A DNA stretch of 34,978 nt from Cognatishimia sp. F0-27 (GTDB lineage: Bacteria; Pseudomonadota; Alphaproteobacteria; Rhodobacterales; Rhodobacteraceae): the NCBI RefSeq assembly GCF_020667845.1, contig NZ_JAFMPQ010000046.1, positions 1-34,978 of the forward strand, read 5' to 3'. Positions 15,716-23,234 of this stretch are shown piece by piece. Each line of letters starts with the position of its first letter. The stretch's first letter is position 1. The translations under genes were made by a program, and so were the position numbers. The notes under the pieces are model-generated. The model saw only the letters and a list, made by a program, of their open reading frames with translations, had not been told where the DNA came from and searched no databases.

Positions 15716-17410
15716 ATGCTGACCGTCAAGGATCTCAGCGTGATGTTCCAGACCCGGCGCGGCCCGGTCGATGCGGTGCGCGGCATCAGCTTCGAGGTGT
15801 CCAAGGGCGAGATCCTCGGCATTGTCGGCGAAAGCGGCTCGGGCAAATCGGTGACATCCTACGCGCTCATGCGCATCCTCGAGGCGGGCGGCGTCATCAA
15901 GGCGGGCGAGGCGGAATATTCCGGCATCGACCTGCGCCGCGCCGCCGAGCGTGACATGCGCGACATTCGCGGGCGCGAGATCTCGATGATCTTCCAGAAC
16001 CCGCGCGCCGCGCTCAACCCTATCCGCAAGGTCGGCCACCAGATCGAGGACGTGCTGCGCCAACATGCCCGCGCCACCCGCTACGACGCCCGCGCGAAGG
16101 CCATCGCGGCGCTTGAGGCGGTCAAGATCAAGGATGCCGAGGCGCGCTATGACGCCTATCCGTTCGAGCTGTCGGGCGGCATGTGCCAGCGCATCGTCTG
16201 CGCCATCGCGCTGGCCTGCGATCCGCGACTTCTGATCGCCGACGAGCCGACCACCGGCCTTGATATCACCACGCAAAAGGCTGTGATGGACCTCGTGCGC
16301 GACCTCATCCGCGAACGTGGCATGAGCTCCATCCTGATCACCCACGACCTCGGCCTCGCCGCGCAATATTGCGACCGGATCCTCGTGATGAAAGACGGGC
16401 TGATCGTCGAACAGGGCGATCCCGTCCAGATCTTCAGCGACCCGCAACACCCCTACAGCCGCAAGCTTGTCGATGCGACCCCGCGCGCGGGAACCGGCGT
16501 GCGCAGCCTTCTGCCCGCGTCCGAACGCAAGCCCGAACCTCAGATCGCGGTGAGCGACACGCCGCTTGTGGAGGTGCGCAATCTGGTCAAGACCTATGCG
16601 GGCAAATCCGGGCCGGTCCACGCGGTCAAGGACATCTCCTTTACCGTGTTCAAGGGGCAATGCGTGGGGCTTGTGGGCGAAAGCGGCTGCGGCAAGTCCA
16701 CCACCTCCGAGATCCTCGTGCGGTTGATGGATGCTACCGCCGGACAGGTGCTGTTCGACGGCGCGGATATCGCCGCCATCCCGGCACGCGGCTTTGCCCG
16801 CGACCCCAGACGCGCCCAGATCCAGATGGTGTTTCAGGACGCCACCGACAGCCTCAACCCGCGCCATTCCGCGCGCCAGACCATCGCAGAGCCGCTGCGG
16901 CGTCTGGGCGGCATGCGCGGCGCAAAGCTCGACGCCCGCATCGAGGAACTGGCCACGCTGGTCGGTCTGCCGCTGGCGCTGCTGAGCCGCTTCCCGCATC
17001 AGCTTTCCGGCGGCCAGAAAGCCCGTGTCGGCATCGCACGCGCCGTGGCGCTCGAGCCGAAATTCCTGATCCTCGACGAGCCCACCGCCGCGCTCGACGT
17101 CTCCATTCAGGCGGTTGTGCTCAACCTGCTTGTGGATCTGCGCGCCAAGCTCGGCCTCAGCTATCTCTTCGTCAGCCACGATCTGCACGTGGTGCGGCTG
17201 CTCTGCGACCACGTCATCGTCATGAAGGACGGCCAGATCGTCGAGCAGGGTGCCACCCATGACGTCATGACCCATCCGCAAAACCTCTACACCAAAACGC
17301 TTCTGGCCGCGGCGCCAAAACCGCCCGAACGCCGCCAGATCCGCGACTTCCCACATTCGGAGGACACCGATGCTCAGCACGATCCCATTCACGATGAGCG
17401 CGCTTCGTGA
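15716..17410 (+). CDS. Fused double ATPase subunit of a peptide-type ABC transporter (DppD-DppF fusion)
   Basis: Cytoplasmic ATP-binding subunit with two complete nucleotide-binding domains in one 564-residue chain. Domain 1 has Walker A GESGSGKS at 38-45, signature LSGGM at 152-156 and Walker B LLIADEP at 172-178. Domain 2 has Walker A GESGCGKS at 321-328, signature LSGGQ at 430-434 and Walker B LILDEP at 451-456. The linker near 245-285 contains the HPYSRKLVDATPR segment common to DppD-type proteins. Such fusions replace the separate DppD and DppF proteins. The 3' end overlaps the start of the allophanate hydrolase gene by 41 bases. Confidence 0.96.
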   Translation: MLTVKDLSVMFQTRRGPVDAVRGISFEVSKGEILGIVGESGSGKSVTSYALMRILEAGGVIKAGEAEYSGIDLRRAAERDMRDIRGREISMIFQNPRAALNPIRKVGHQIEDVLRQHARATRYDARAKAIAALEAVKIKDAEARYDAYPFELSGGMCQRIVCAIALACDPRLLIADEPTTGLDITTQKAVMDLVRDLIRERGMSSILITHDLGLAAQYCDRILVMKDGLIVEQGDPVQIFSDPQHPYSRKLVDATPRAGTGVRSLLPASERKPEPQIAVSDTPLVEVRNLVKTYAGKSGPVHAVKDISFTVFKGQCVGLVGESGCGKSTTSEILVRLMDATAGQVLFDGADIAAIPARGFARDPRRAQIQMVFQDATDSLNPRHSARQTIAEPLRRLGGMRGAKLDARIEELATLVGLPLALLSRFPHQLSGGQKARVGIARAVALEPKFLILDEPTAALDVSIQAVVLNLLVDLRAKLGLSYLFVSHDLHVVRLLCDHVIVMKDGQIVEQGATHDVMTHPQNLYTKTLLAAAPKPPERRQIRDFPHSEDTDAQHDPIHDERAS

Positions 17411-19181
17411 GGCCTATGCCGCCGGTCTAAGCCCTGTTGCCGTCATCGACGAGATCTTTGCCCGGCTTGATGCGGTGGACGATCCGGGGATCTTCATCCA
17501 CCTGTGTGACCGCGAGGATCTGCGGGTGCAGGCGAACGCGCTCGGCGCCTATGATCCCGACCTGCCGCTCTGGGGCATCCCCTTCGCGGTCAAGGACAAT
17601 ATCGACGTCGCGGGCATCGAGACCACCGCCGGCTGCCCGGCCTATGCCTATATGCCCAAGCAGGACGCCTTCGTGGTGGCGAAGCTGCGCGCGGCGGGCG
17701 CGCTGATGATCGGCAAGACCAATCTCGATCAGTTCGCCACCGGCCTCGTGGGTCTGCGCACGCCCTATGGCGCGCCGCTCAACGCGGTCGATCCCGAGAT
17801 TGTGCCCGGCGGCTCCTCGGGCGGCTCCGGCGTCATCGTCGGCCATGGCATCGTGAGCTTTTCGCTCGGCACCGACACCGCCGGGTCGGGCCGGGTGCCC
17901 GCCGCGCTCAACAATATCGTCGGTCTCAAACCCACGCTCGGCGCGCTCTCGGCCAGTGGCGTCGTGCCCGCCTGCCGCACGCTCGACACGGTGTCGATCT
18001 TCGCGCTGACGGTCGATGACGCCTATGCCGCCTTCGACGTGGCGCGCGGCTTTGACCCCGCCGATGCCTATTCCCGCAAGCTGCCTGCGGAGCCGCTGAC
18101 CGCCGCGCCGAAAGGTCTGCGCATCGGCGTGCCCGACGCCGCCTCCATCGAATTTTTCGGAGACACCGCCCAGAGCGACGCCTTCGCGCGCGATATCGCC
18201 CTGCTCGAAAGTCAGGGCGCCCGTGTCGAGCCGGTCGATTTCGAGCCGCTCTACGCTATCGCGCGCATGCTCTACGAGGGCGCCTGGGTGGCCGAGCGCC
18301 ACACCGTGATCGAAGACCTGCTGACCCGCGACCCCGACGCGATCCACCCGGTGACCCGCACGATCATCACCCATGCCGAAACCATGACGGCGGCGGATGC
18401 GTTCAAGGGCATCTACCGTTTGGCCGAACTCAGGCGCGCCGCCGAACCGATGCTCGACCGGCTCGACATGCTCTGCGTGCCGACGATCCCGACCTTCTAC
18501 AGCGTCGCCGACCTTGAGGCCGACCCGATCACACCCAATTCGAACAACGGCACCTATACCAATTTCGTCAATCTGCTGGGCCTGTGCGGCATCGCCGTGC
18601 CGACCGCCCCGCGCAGCGACGGACGCCCGGGCAGCGTGACGCTTCTGGCCGAGGCGGGGCAGGACGCGCTTGTGGCCTCGGTCGCGCGCGGGTTCGAGAC
18701 AAATTGCCCGCGCGGGTTGGGGGCGACCGCGCATCCCGTGCCGGTGCCCGCGCCGCTCCCGGAAGCCGCGCCCGATCATATGATCCTCGCCGTCTGTGGC
18801 GCGCATATGACCGGCCTTGCGCTGAACCACCAGCTGACCGACCTTGGTGCCCGGTTCGTGTCCAGCACCACCACCGCGCCAGCCTATCGGTTCTATGCGC
18901 TGGCCGGCGGGCCACCGGCCCGTCCGGGCCTCCTGCACGCAGGCGGTGGGGAGGGCGCGGCCATCGCGGTGGAGCTGTGGTCGATGCCGAAATCGGCGTT
19001 CGGCAGTTTCATGGCGGGCATCCCCGCGCCGCTCGGGATCGGGACGATCACGCTGGCCGATGGTCGCAGCGTGAAGGGCTTTCTCTGCGAACCGCGCGGT
19101 CTTGTCGGGGCCACCGAGATCACCGCGCTGGGCGACTGGCGGGCTTATCTGGCGGCACAGACCGAGCCGGCACCGGCATGA
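17370..19181 (+). CDS. atzF: Allophanate hydrolase (amidase-signature family, AtzF type)
   Basis: Cytoplasmic enzyme that hydrolyses allophanate to ammonia and carbon dioxide, the last step of urea-amidolyase, biuret and s-triazine breakdown. The amidase-signature triad is complete: Lys75 in FAVKDNID, cis-Ser149 in PGGSSGGSG and nucleophile Ser173 in GTDTAGSGR. The 74- and 24-residue spacings match AtzF. A second domain (about 470-603) with VCGAHMTGLALNHQL and SFMAGIPAPLGIGTI is the C-terminal AtzF domain. Length (603) fits. The ATG at 17370 has GGAGGA five bases upstream, inside the ATPase gene; an in-frame ATG at 17394 is less well placed. No urea carboxylase, biuret hydrolase or cyanurate gene lies nearby, so the source of allophanate is open. 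Confidence 0.93.
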   Translation: MLSTIPFTMSALREAYAAGLSPVAVIDEIFARLDAVDDPGIFIHLCDREDLRVQANALGAYDPDLPLWGIPFAVKDNIDVAGIETTAGCPAYAYMPKQDAFVVAKLRAAGALMIGKTNLDQFATGLVGLRTPYGAPLNAVDPEIVPGGSSGGSGVIVGHGIVSFSLGTDTAGSGRVPAALNNIVGLKPTLGALSASGVVPACRTLDTVSIFALTVDDAYAAFDVARGFDPADAYSRKLPAEPLTAAPKGLRIGVPDAASIEFFGDTAQSDAFARDIALLESQGARVEPVDFEPLYAIARMLYEGAWVAERHTVIEDLLTRDPDAIHPVTRTIITHAETMTAADAFKGIYRLAELRRAAEPMLDRLDMLCVPTIPTFYSVADLEADPITPNSNNGTYTNFVNLLGLCGIAVPTAPRSDGRPGSVTLLAEAGQDALVASVARGFETNCPRGLGATAHPVPVPAPLPEAAPDHMILAVCGAHMTGLALNHQLTDLGARFVSSTTTAPAYRFYALAGGPPARPGLLHAGGGEGAAIAVELWSMPKSAFGSFMAGIPAPLGIGTITLADGRSVKGFLCEPRGLVGATEITALGDWRAYLAAQTEPAPA

Positions 19182-19651
19182 CGTCGCAGGCCGAAAAGCG
19201 GCTCGCGGAGCTTGGGCTGATCCTGCCGCCCGACTGGACCCCGCGCGGCCAGTTTCTGCCGTTTCGGCGCGATGGCTCTACGGTGTATCTCTCCGGCCAG
19301 ATCTGCGAATGGGACGGGCACGTGACCCATGAAGGGCCCGTTCACGAGACGCCCGAGGGGCTCGATCACGGGCGCAAGGCCGCACAGATCTGCGCGCTGA
19401 ACCTGCTTTATCGGTTGCGCGCGGCCTGCGAGGGCGATCTGGATCGCGTGGACTGTGTGTTGCGGCTCGGCGGGTTTGTGCAATGCCTGCCGGGGTTCGC
19501 TCAGAGCCCGGCGGTGATCAACGGTGCGACAGAGGTCTTTGTCGCGCTGTTCGGCGAGAGCGGCTGGCACGCCCGCACCGCCGTCGGTGTCTCGGGCCTG
19601 CCGGGCAACGCCTCGGTCGAGGTGGACGCGATCATCCGGCTCAGGGACTGA
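19178..19651 (+). CDS. RidA/YjgF/Rid family protein
   Basis: Small 157-residue protein of the Rid superfamily. Members deaminate reactive enamine or imine intermediates or act as accessory hydrolases for amide and carbamate compounds. The fold is recognisable in GSTVYLSGQICEWDG near 33-47, NLLYRLRAACEGDLDRVDCVLRLGGFVQCLPGF near 75-107, VINGATEVFVALFGESGWHARTAVGVSGLPGNASVEVDAII near 113-153. It lacks the Arg of classic RidA (usually an IPAR-like R near position 105), reading GLPGNASVEVD instead, so it may belong to another Rid subgroup. The start overlaps the atzF stop as ATGA, so it is part of that operon. Confidence 0.88.
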   Translation: MTSQAEKRLAELGLILPPDWTPRGQFLPFRRDGSTVYLSGQICEWDGHVTHEGPVHETPEGLDHGRKAAQICALNLLYRLRAACEGDLDRVDCVLRLGGFVQCLPGFAQSPAVINGATEVFVALFGESGWHARTAVGVSGLPGNASVEVDAIIRLRD

Positions 19652-19685
19652 CGGCTCAGCGGCGGATGGCGCCCCGAGCGGTGGC

Positions 19686-20954
19686 TCAGCGGCCCGGCTG
19701 TGGCAGTGGCGGCACCACCCGGTCGGGGCCTGCCCGCTCCAGCGCCGCGCCCACGGACAGGACGGTCCGGTCCGTGCCTGGAGCCCCGGCAAGCATCACC
19801 GCGCAGGGCCGGCCCAGCCCGTCGATGCCCCATGGCAGCGACAGAAGCGGCCCGCCAAACACCGTCCACGGCGTCAGCCAGTCCTGGAACCCGGTTGTGC
19901 CGTCCAGAAGCGGGGCGCCCTCCGGCACCGGGAGGGAGAGCAGAAGGTCCGCCGCCCCCGGACCGTCCCAGAACGCCCGCTGTGCCGCTGCGAGCCGGGC
20001 CCGCGCCTCGGTGACTTCCGAAGAGTCGATCCCGGCACCTGCTTCGAGCGCGGCGCGAAAACGCGGCTGCAACTGCGCCTTTCGGTCGTCGCGCAACAGG
20101 GCGGCATGGGCGGCATGGGCCTCGGCCTGCATCACAATACGATGCGCTTTCACGATGGCGTCCACATCCGCCTCAAGCGGCCCGTCGGCAACCTGCCAGC
20201 CTATCAGACGAAGGGCCTCTCCCGCCCCGGCCAAAGCCGCGGCAGGCTCGGCACTGGCACGCCGCCGCCCTTGCCACAGACCGGAACGCAGCAATCCCGG
20301 CCCACCGGCGGGTGGCGTCGCCCCCGGCGCGTCGCACATCGCGTCGAACACGGCCCTGGCCACCGCGACCGAACAGGCGATGACACCCACGGTGTCAAAG
20401 CTGGGTGCCAGCGGGGTTACCCCTGTGGTCGACACCGCCCCGTGGCTCGGTTTGAACCCGACTGCCCCGCAATAGGCGGCGGGCCGACAGAGCGATCCGG
20501 CGGTTTGTGTGCCGAGCGCGGCGTCCAACAGACCGGCCCCCACGGCCGCACCGGACCCGCTGCTCGACCCGCCCGGACTGCGCCGCAGATCATGCGGGTT
20601 GCGGCAAGGCGTCGGATCGGTAAAGGCAAACTCTGTCGTGGTCGTCTTTCCGACGATCCAGCCGCCCGCGGCGCGCAACCCGGCCACCGCCGTTGCGTCC
20701 CCCCGGGCGGGGGGCGCCGCGGCGCAGGCCGCGCTGCCATTGCGCGTCGGCAGGCCCGCGACGTCGATGATGTCCTTGACGCCCAGGCGCAAGCCCGAAA
20801 GCGGCCCGTCCGGGCGAAGGGCGTCAGCATCGCCCAGCGGCGCAAGGCTGGCAAAGGCGTGCAGCACCGCGTTGCCAGCGCGGATCCGCGCCAGCGCCGC
20901 GCGCCTGTCTTCCGGCGCAAGGCGTGAGCCTGAAAGGGGCGCTGTGTCAGTCAT
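19686..20954 (-). CDS. Amidase-signature family amidase
   Basis: Amidase of the GatA/AS family, 422 residues, cytoplasmic. The Ser-cisSer-Lys triad is present: Lys60 in GVKDIIDVAG, Ser130 in PGGSSSGSG and nucleophile Ser154 in GTQTAGSLCRP. No glutamine-amidotransferase partner (GatB or GatC) is nearby, so it is a stand-alone amide or carbamate hydrolase. It converges on the allophanate/Rid operon with only 34 bases between stops. This suggests, but does not prove, a role in the same pathway, for example hydrolysing an amide that feeds AtzF, as AtzE does in cyanurate breakdown. No AtzG-like partner is seen. The middle section (about 220-300) is weakly conserved. Confidence 0.88.
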   Translation of the reverse strand: MTDTAPLSGSRLAPEDRRAALARIRAGNAVLHAFASLAPLGDADALRPDGPLSGLRLGVKDIIDVAGLPTRNGSAACAAAPPARGDATAVAGLRAAGGWIVGKTTTTEFAFTDPTPCRNPHDLRRSPGGSSSGSGAAVGAGLLDAALGTQTAGSLCRPAAYCGAVGFKPSHGAVSTTGVTPLAPSFDTVGVIACSVAVARAVFDAMCDAPGATPPAGGPGLLRSGLWQGRRRASAEPAAALAGAGEALRLIGWQVADGPLEADVDAIVKAHRIVMQAEAHAAHAALLRDDRKAQLQPRFRAALEAGAGIDSSEVTEARARLAAAQRAFWDGPGAADLLLSLPVPEGAPLLDGTTGFQDWLTPWTVFGGPLLSLPWGIDGLGRPCAVMLAGAPGTDRTVLSVGAALERAGPDRVVPPLPQPGR

Positions 20955-21258
20955 CGTTCATGGTGTCCGGGTTTCGCGCATCTCGCGGACACGGTGCCGG
21001 ATCTCGCAGGCCGGGGCCAATGCTGTTTTTGCATCACCGCGATGCATTCAGGGTCACAGCCCGCAAGACGCGCCTACAGGTCGCGCGACGCGGAGGTTGC
21101 AGACGCGCCTACAGTTCCCGCGACGCAGACGCTGCGAACCCGGGCCGGCAGGGCCGGTGAGCCTCCCGGTCCAAGCCAAGGCCCGCCACCCCTCCGGTCA
21201 CGTCACGGGCAGGGGAGGGGGGCACGGTCGCTTTCAGGACAGACAGCCCGTCAGACAA
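20955..21258. other. Intergenic region between the amidase and cobF
   Basis: No convincing gene. It holds a 29-base imperfect direct repeat (listed separately), a 6-bp inverted repeat TGCATC and GATGCA at 21030-21046, and a 7-bp inverted repeat CCCCTCC and GGAGGGG at 21189-21220 with an 18-base loop. The last lies about 40 bases beyond the cobF stop and could be a weak terminator, but it has no U-run. The amidase promoter must lie near the left end on the minus strand; I cannot assign it. Confidence 0.5.
21066..21129. repeat. Two-copy 29-base imperfect direct repeat
   Basis: Copy 1 at 21066-21094 and copy 2 at 21101-21129 share AGACGCGCCTACAG followed by TC and CGCGACGC, with three differences in 29 positions and a 35-base period. 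It lies in noncoding sequence between the amidase and cobF. Its function is unknown; a decayed tandem duplication is the simplest reading. Confidence 0.75.
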
Positions 21259-22008
21259 TCACGCCCGGGCCGGAGTTCGGCGCATCAGATAGGTGTCCAT
21301 GATCCAGCCATGCCGCGCGCGTGCCTCCGCCCGTCGGGCCACGATCGCCTCGCTGACATCCGCCAGCGCGCCATGCATCAGGATCTGGTCCGGACTGCCA
21401 AGATAGGCCCCCCACCAGATCTCCACCCCCTCCGGATCAAGCGCCAAAAAGGCGCAGCCGCCATCCAGCATCACAACCACGCTGTCCTGTCCCTCGGGCC
21501 AGCCCGCGTCACGCAACTGCCGCCCGGTGGTGATCTGGATCGGCCCGTTGATGGCATTGAGCGGGATGGCATGGGCTGCGGTGAGGGCTTGCACGGCGGT
21601 GATGCCCGGGATCACCCGAACTCTCGGCGCCGGTGCAAGCCGCCCGGCAATCCGCAGCGTGCTGTCATAGAGCGCCGGATCGCCCCAGACCAGCAACGCA
21701 ACCGGCCCTTCTGGCGGGGTGTCTTGCAACGCGGCCTGCCAGCGCCGCGCGATCTCGTCGTGCCAGAGATCCACCCGCGTCTGGTATGGCAGGGCGGGGT
21801 CGCGCTCGGGATAGGTGAACGGCACCACGCGCGCAGGGCTCCGCGCCGCATCAAGGATCGCATAACGCAGGGCGGCGAGCTCGTCCTTGCCCGCGCCCTT
21901 GTGCGGCACAAGCACCACGGCAGCCTCCCGCAAGGCCGCCATGCCTTCAAGGGTCACATGCGCCGGGTTTCCCGTCCCGATACCGACAAGCCACAGGTCT
22001 TTGATCAT
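21259..22008 (-). CDS. cobF: Precorrin-6A synthase (deacetylating), CobF
   Basis: SAM-dependent methyltransferase that methylates C-1 of precorrin-5 and removes the acetyl group, giving precorrin-6A in the aerobic cobalamin pathway. The 249 residues are typical. Evidence: KDLWLVGIGTGNPAHVTLEGMAAL at the N-terminus (tetrapyrrole methylase glycine loop), LVPHKGAGKDELAALR, the LLVWGDPALYDSTLRI motif and RVRVIPGITAVQALTAAHAIPLN. The ATG at 22008 has GGAAGGA upstream and gives the expected N-terminus; an in-frame extension to 22056 would add tandem repeat residues. Unlike the other cob genes it lies after the cbiM terminator and after a 428-base gap, so it probably has its own promoter. Confidence 0.95.
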   Translation of the reverse strand: MIKDLWLVGIGTGNPAHVTLEGMAALREAAVVLVPHKGAGKDELAALRYAILDAARSPARVVPFTYPERDPALPYQTRVDLWHDEIARRWQAALQDTPPEGPVALLVWGDPALYDSTLRIAGRLAPAPRVRVIPGITAVQALTAAHAIPLNAINGPIQITTGRQLRDAGWPEGQDSVVVMLDGGCAFLALDPEGVEIWWGAYLGSPDQILMHGALADVSEAIVARRAEARARHGWIMDTYLMRRTPARA

Positions 22009-22436
22009 CGTTTCCTTCCGGACCAAGCCATCCCGCACCAAGCCGTCCCGCACCAAGCCATCGCGGCGACACGTCAGGCCCGGATTGCTGCACGCCGCCC
22101 GATTGCCGCGCCGGCATGCGCGTGATCAATCCGCCGCACTTGAATCCGTGCCTGTTTCACATGCGCGTCTTCCGGATCCCTGATCCCGGGAAGATGCGCC
22201 CTGCCGTGCCCCGCCATGCCTTGCCGTGCATCGCTCCGGCGCCGTGCCGAAGCCGGATCTGCAACCGCGGCGATGCGCCAGGCCGCAACCCGGCTTTGAG
22301 CCGCACCACCGCGCCCAGGCAGGCGTCCCGCATCAGCAGGCGTCCCGCATCGCGCCGCATCCTCAGGGCCGCGCCGCCACCGCGGCGGGCGCGCGGCCCA
22401 AAGCTGAGACACGGCTTGTAACCGGCCTCGACCCAT
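22009..22436. other. Intergenic region upstream of cobF
   Basis: No credible gene; open frames here are low-complexity. Beyond the tandem repeat at 22021-22065, it contains an interrupted hairpin at 22163-22199 (arms share GCGC, TCTTCC and GGATC, with one wobble and a two-base bulge) and a 14-base direct repeat AGGCGTCCCGCATC at 22321-22334 and 22338-22351. The cobF promoter should be here. I do not see a second cobalamin riboswitch in it. Confidence 0.5.
22021..22065. repeat. Three-copy 15-bp tandem repeat just upstream of cobF
   Basis: Three consecutive 15-base units of the form (G/C)ACCAAGCC(A/G)TC(C/G)CG. On the minus strand the repeat is in frame with cobF and could encode LVRDG-like units if translation began upstream. 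The strong ribosome site between the repeat and the ATG at 22008 argues that it is untranslated leader. Confidence 0.85.
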
Positions 22437-22470
22437 AAAAAAGGCCCGGGCTCCCTTCGGACCCCGGGCC
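22437..22470 (-). terminator. Rho-independent terminator after the CbiM-like gene
   Basis: On the minus strand a perfect 8-bp stem, GGCCCGGG and CCCGGGCC, with inner TCC and GGA pairing, is followed by six U (A-run at 22437-22442 on the plus strand). It begins 17 bases after the permease stop and separates cobF from the rest of the cluster. Confidence 0.93.
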
Positions 22471-22487
22471 ATCGTCACAACTGCGGA

Positions 22488-23165
22488 TCAGGCCGCGGTA
22501 TAGAGCCGCTGGGTGAAGAGCCCCGACGCCCGCGCGCCGCGCAGGGCCTTGGCCCCGGCCAGCGCCGCGAGATCGGCAATCGGCTCGATCAGGATGACCA
22601 GCATGTAGGCCGCTCCGAAGGTCAGCACGGACTGGAACGCATCCGCGCCGACGCCCTGCCCATAGAACACCCAGAACGCAACCCATGCGACAACGCCGCC
22701 CTGATACATCGCGGAAAGCTTGAGCACTTCGGCGTAGTTCAGGTCCACATAGGCCTTGTCCTGCGGGATCACCCGGCCCGCCAGCGCGCTGATCGCAAAG
22801 AGCGGCACGAGCAGCGTCGTGGCATTGACAAAGAACATCGGCAGATCGGACGGGGCAAAGAACATGCCCTGAACCAGAAGGCCAAGCGCCAGTCCGAGCG
22901 CCGCAGGCGCGGCCCCCATCAGCAGGAACAGCGTGGTGCCGAGAATGAAATGCACCTCCGAGACGCCGGCCGGGAAATGCGGCAGCACTTCAAAGAAGAT
23001 GAAGGTGCCGATTGTCGCCATGGCCGTGCGTGCCGCGAAAGAGCCGATGTTGGATTTCGCAAGATCGGCCATCGCCAGCTTGGCGGTGTAGCCTGCGGCG
23101 CCCGCGGCCGTCGCATAGGCAAAGCCCATTTTCGCGCCGTCGACGATTCCGGGTTCAATATGCAT
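22488..23165 (-). CDS. cbiM: CbiM-like cobalt permease (energy-coupling factor S component), stand-alone
   Basis: Integral membrane protein of the CbiM/NikM family, 225 residues with about six hydrophobic segments. The mature N-terminus begins Met-His-Ile, the family feature whose His2 helps coordinate Co(II). A further conserved His lies in SEVHFILG near residue 71. Segments include FAARTAMATIGTFIFFEVLPHF, FILGTTLFLLMGAAPAALGLALGLLVQGMFF, LPMFFVNATTLLVPLFAI and AYMLVILIEPI. Full CbiMNQO transporters need CbiN, CbiQ and CbiO, none of which is nearby, so the protein is either solo or shares a distant ECF module. A cobalamin riboswitch lies immediately upstream and cobA precedes that; both support cobalt uptake for B12 synthesis. 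Confidence 0.85.
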   Translation of the reverse strand: MHIEPGIVDGAKMGFAYATAAGAAGYTAKLAMADLAKSNIGSFAARTAMATIGTFIFFEVLPHFPAGVSEVHFILGTTLFLLMGAAPAALGLALGLLVQGMFFAPSDLPMFFVNATTLLVPLFAISALAGRVIPQDKAYVDLNYAEVLKLSAMYQGGVVAWVAFWVFYGQGVGADAFQSVLTFGAAYMLVILIEPIADLAALAGAKALRGARASGLFTQRLYTAA

Positions 23166-23184
23166 GTCAGTCCCTTCTCATGCG

Positions 23185-23201
23185 GCTGCCCCTCCGGCAG
23201 C
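23185..23201 (-). promoter_or_regulatory. Possible expression-platform hairpin of the cobalamin riboswitch
   Basis: A perfect 6-bp stem, GCTGCC and GGCAGC with a GGAGG loop on the minus strand, lies between the riboswitch and the permease ATG at 23165. The actual ribosome site (AAGGGA) is just downstream. No U-run follows the hairpin, so control of translation rather than termination is more likely. The assignment is tentative. Confidence 0.4.
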
Positions 23202-23234
23202 GTGTCTCTGCCCGTTCCGGGCTTGATTTCCGTG

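Noticed and set aside
15329-17392. 687-codon open frame antisense to the ABC permease and ATPase genes
   Set aside because: Shadow frame of GC-rich coding sequence: no known motif, His/Arg/Gly-rich composition, and the plus strand encodes textbook DppC and fused ATPase proteins.
17427-18938. 503-codon open frame antisense to allophanate hydrolase
   Set aside because: No motif; the sense strand carries the complete amidase triad at correct spacing.
22074-22478. 134-codon minus-strand open frame between the permease and cobF
   Set aside because: It crosses the terminator hairpin, is low in complexity and resembles no family.
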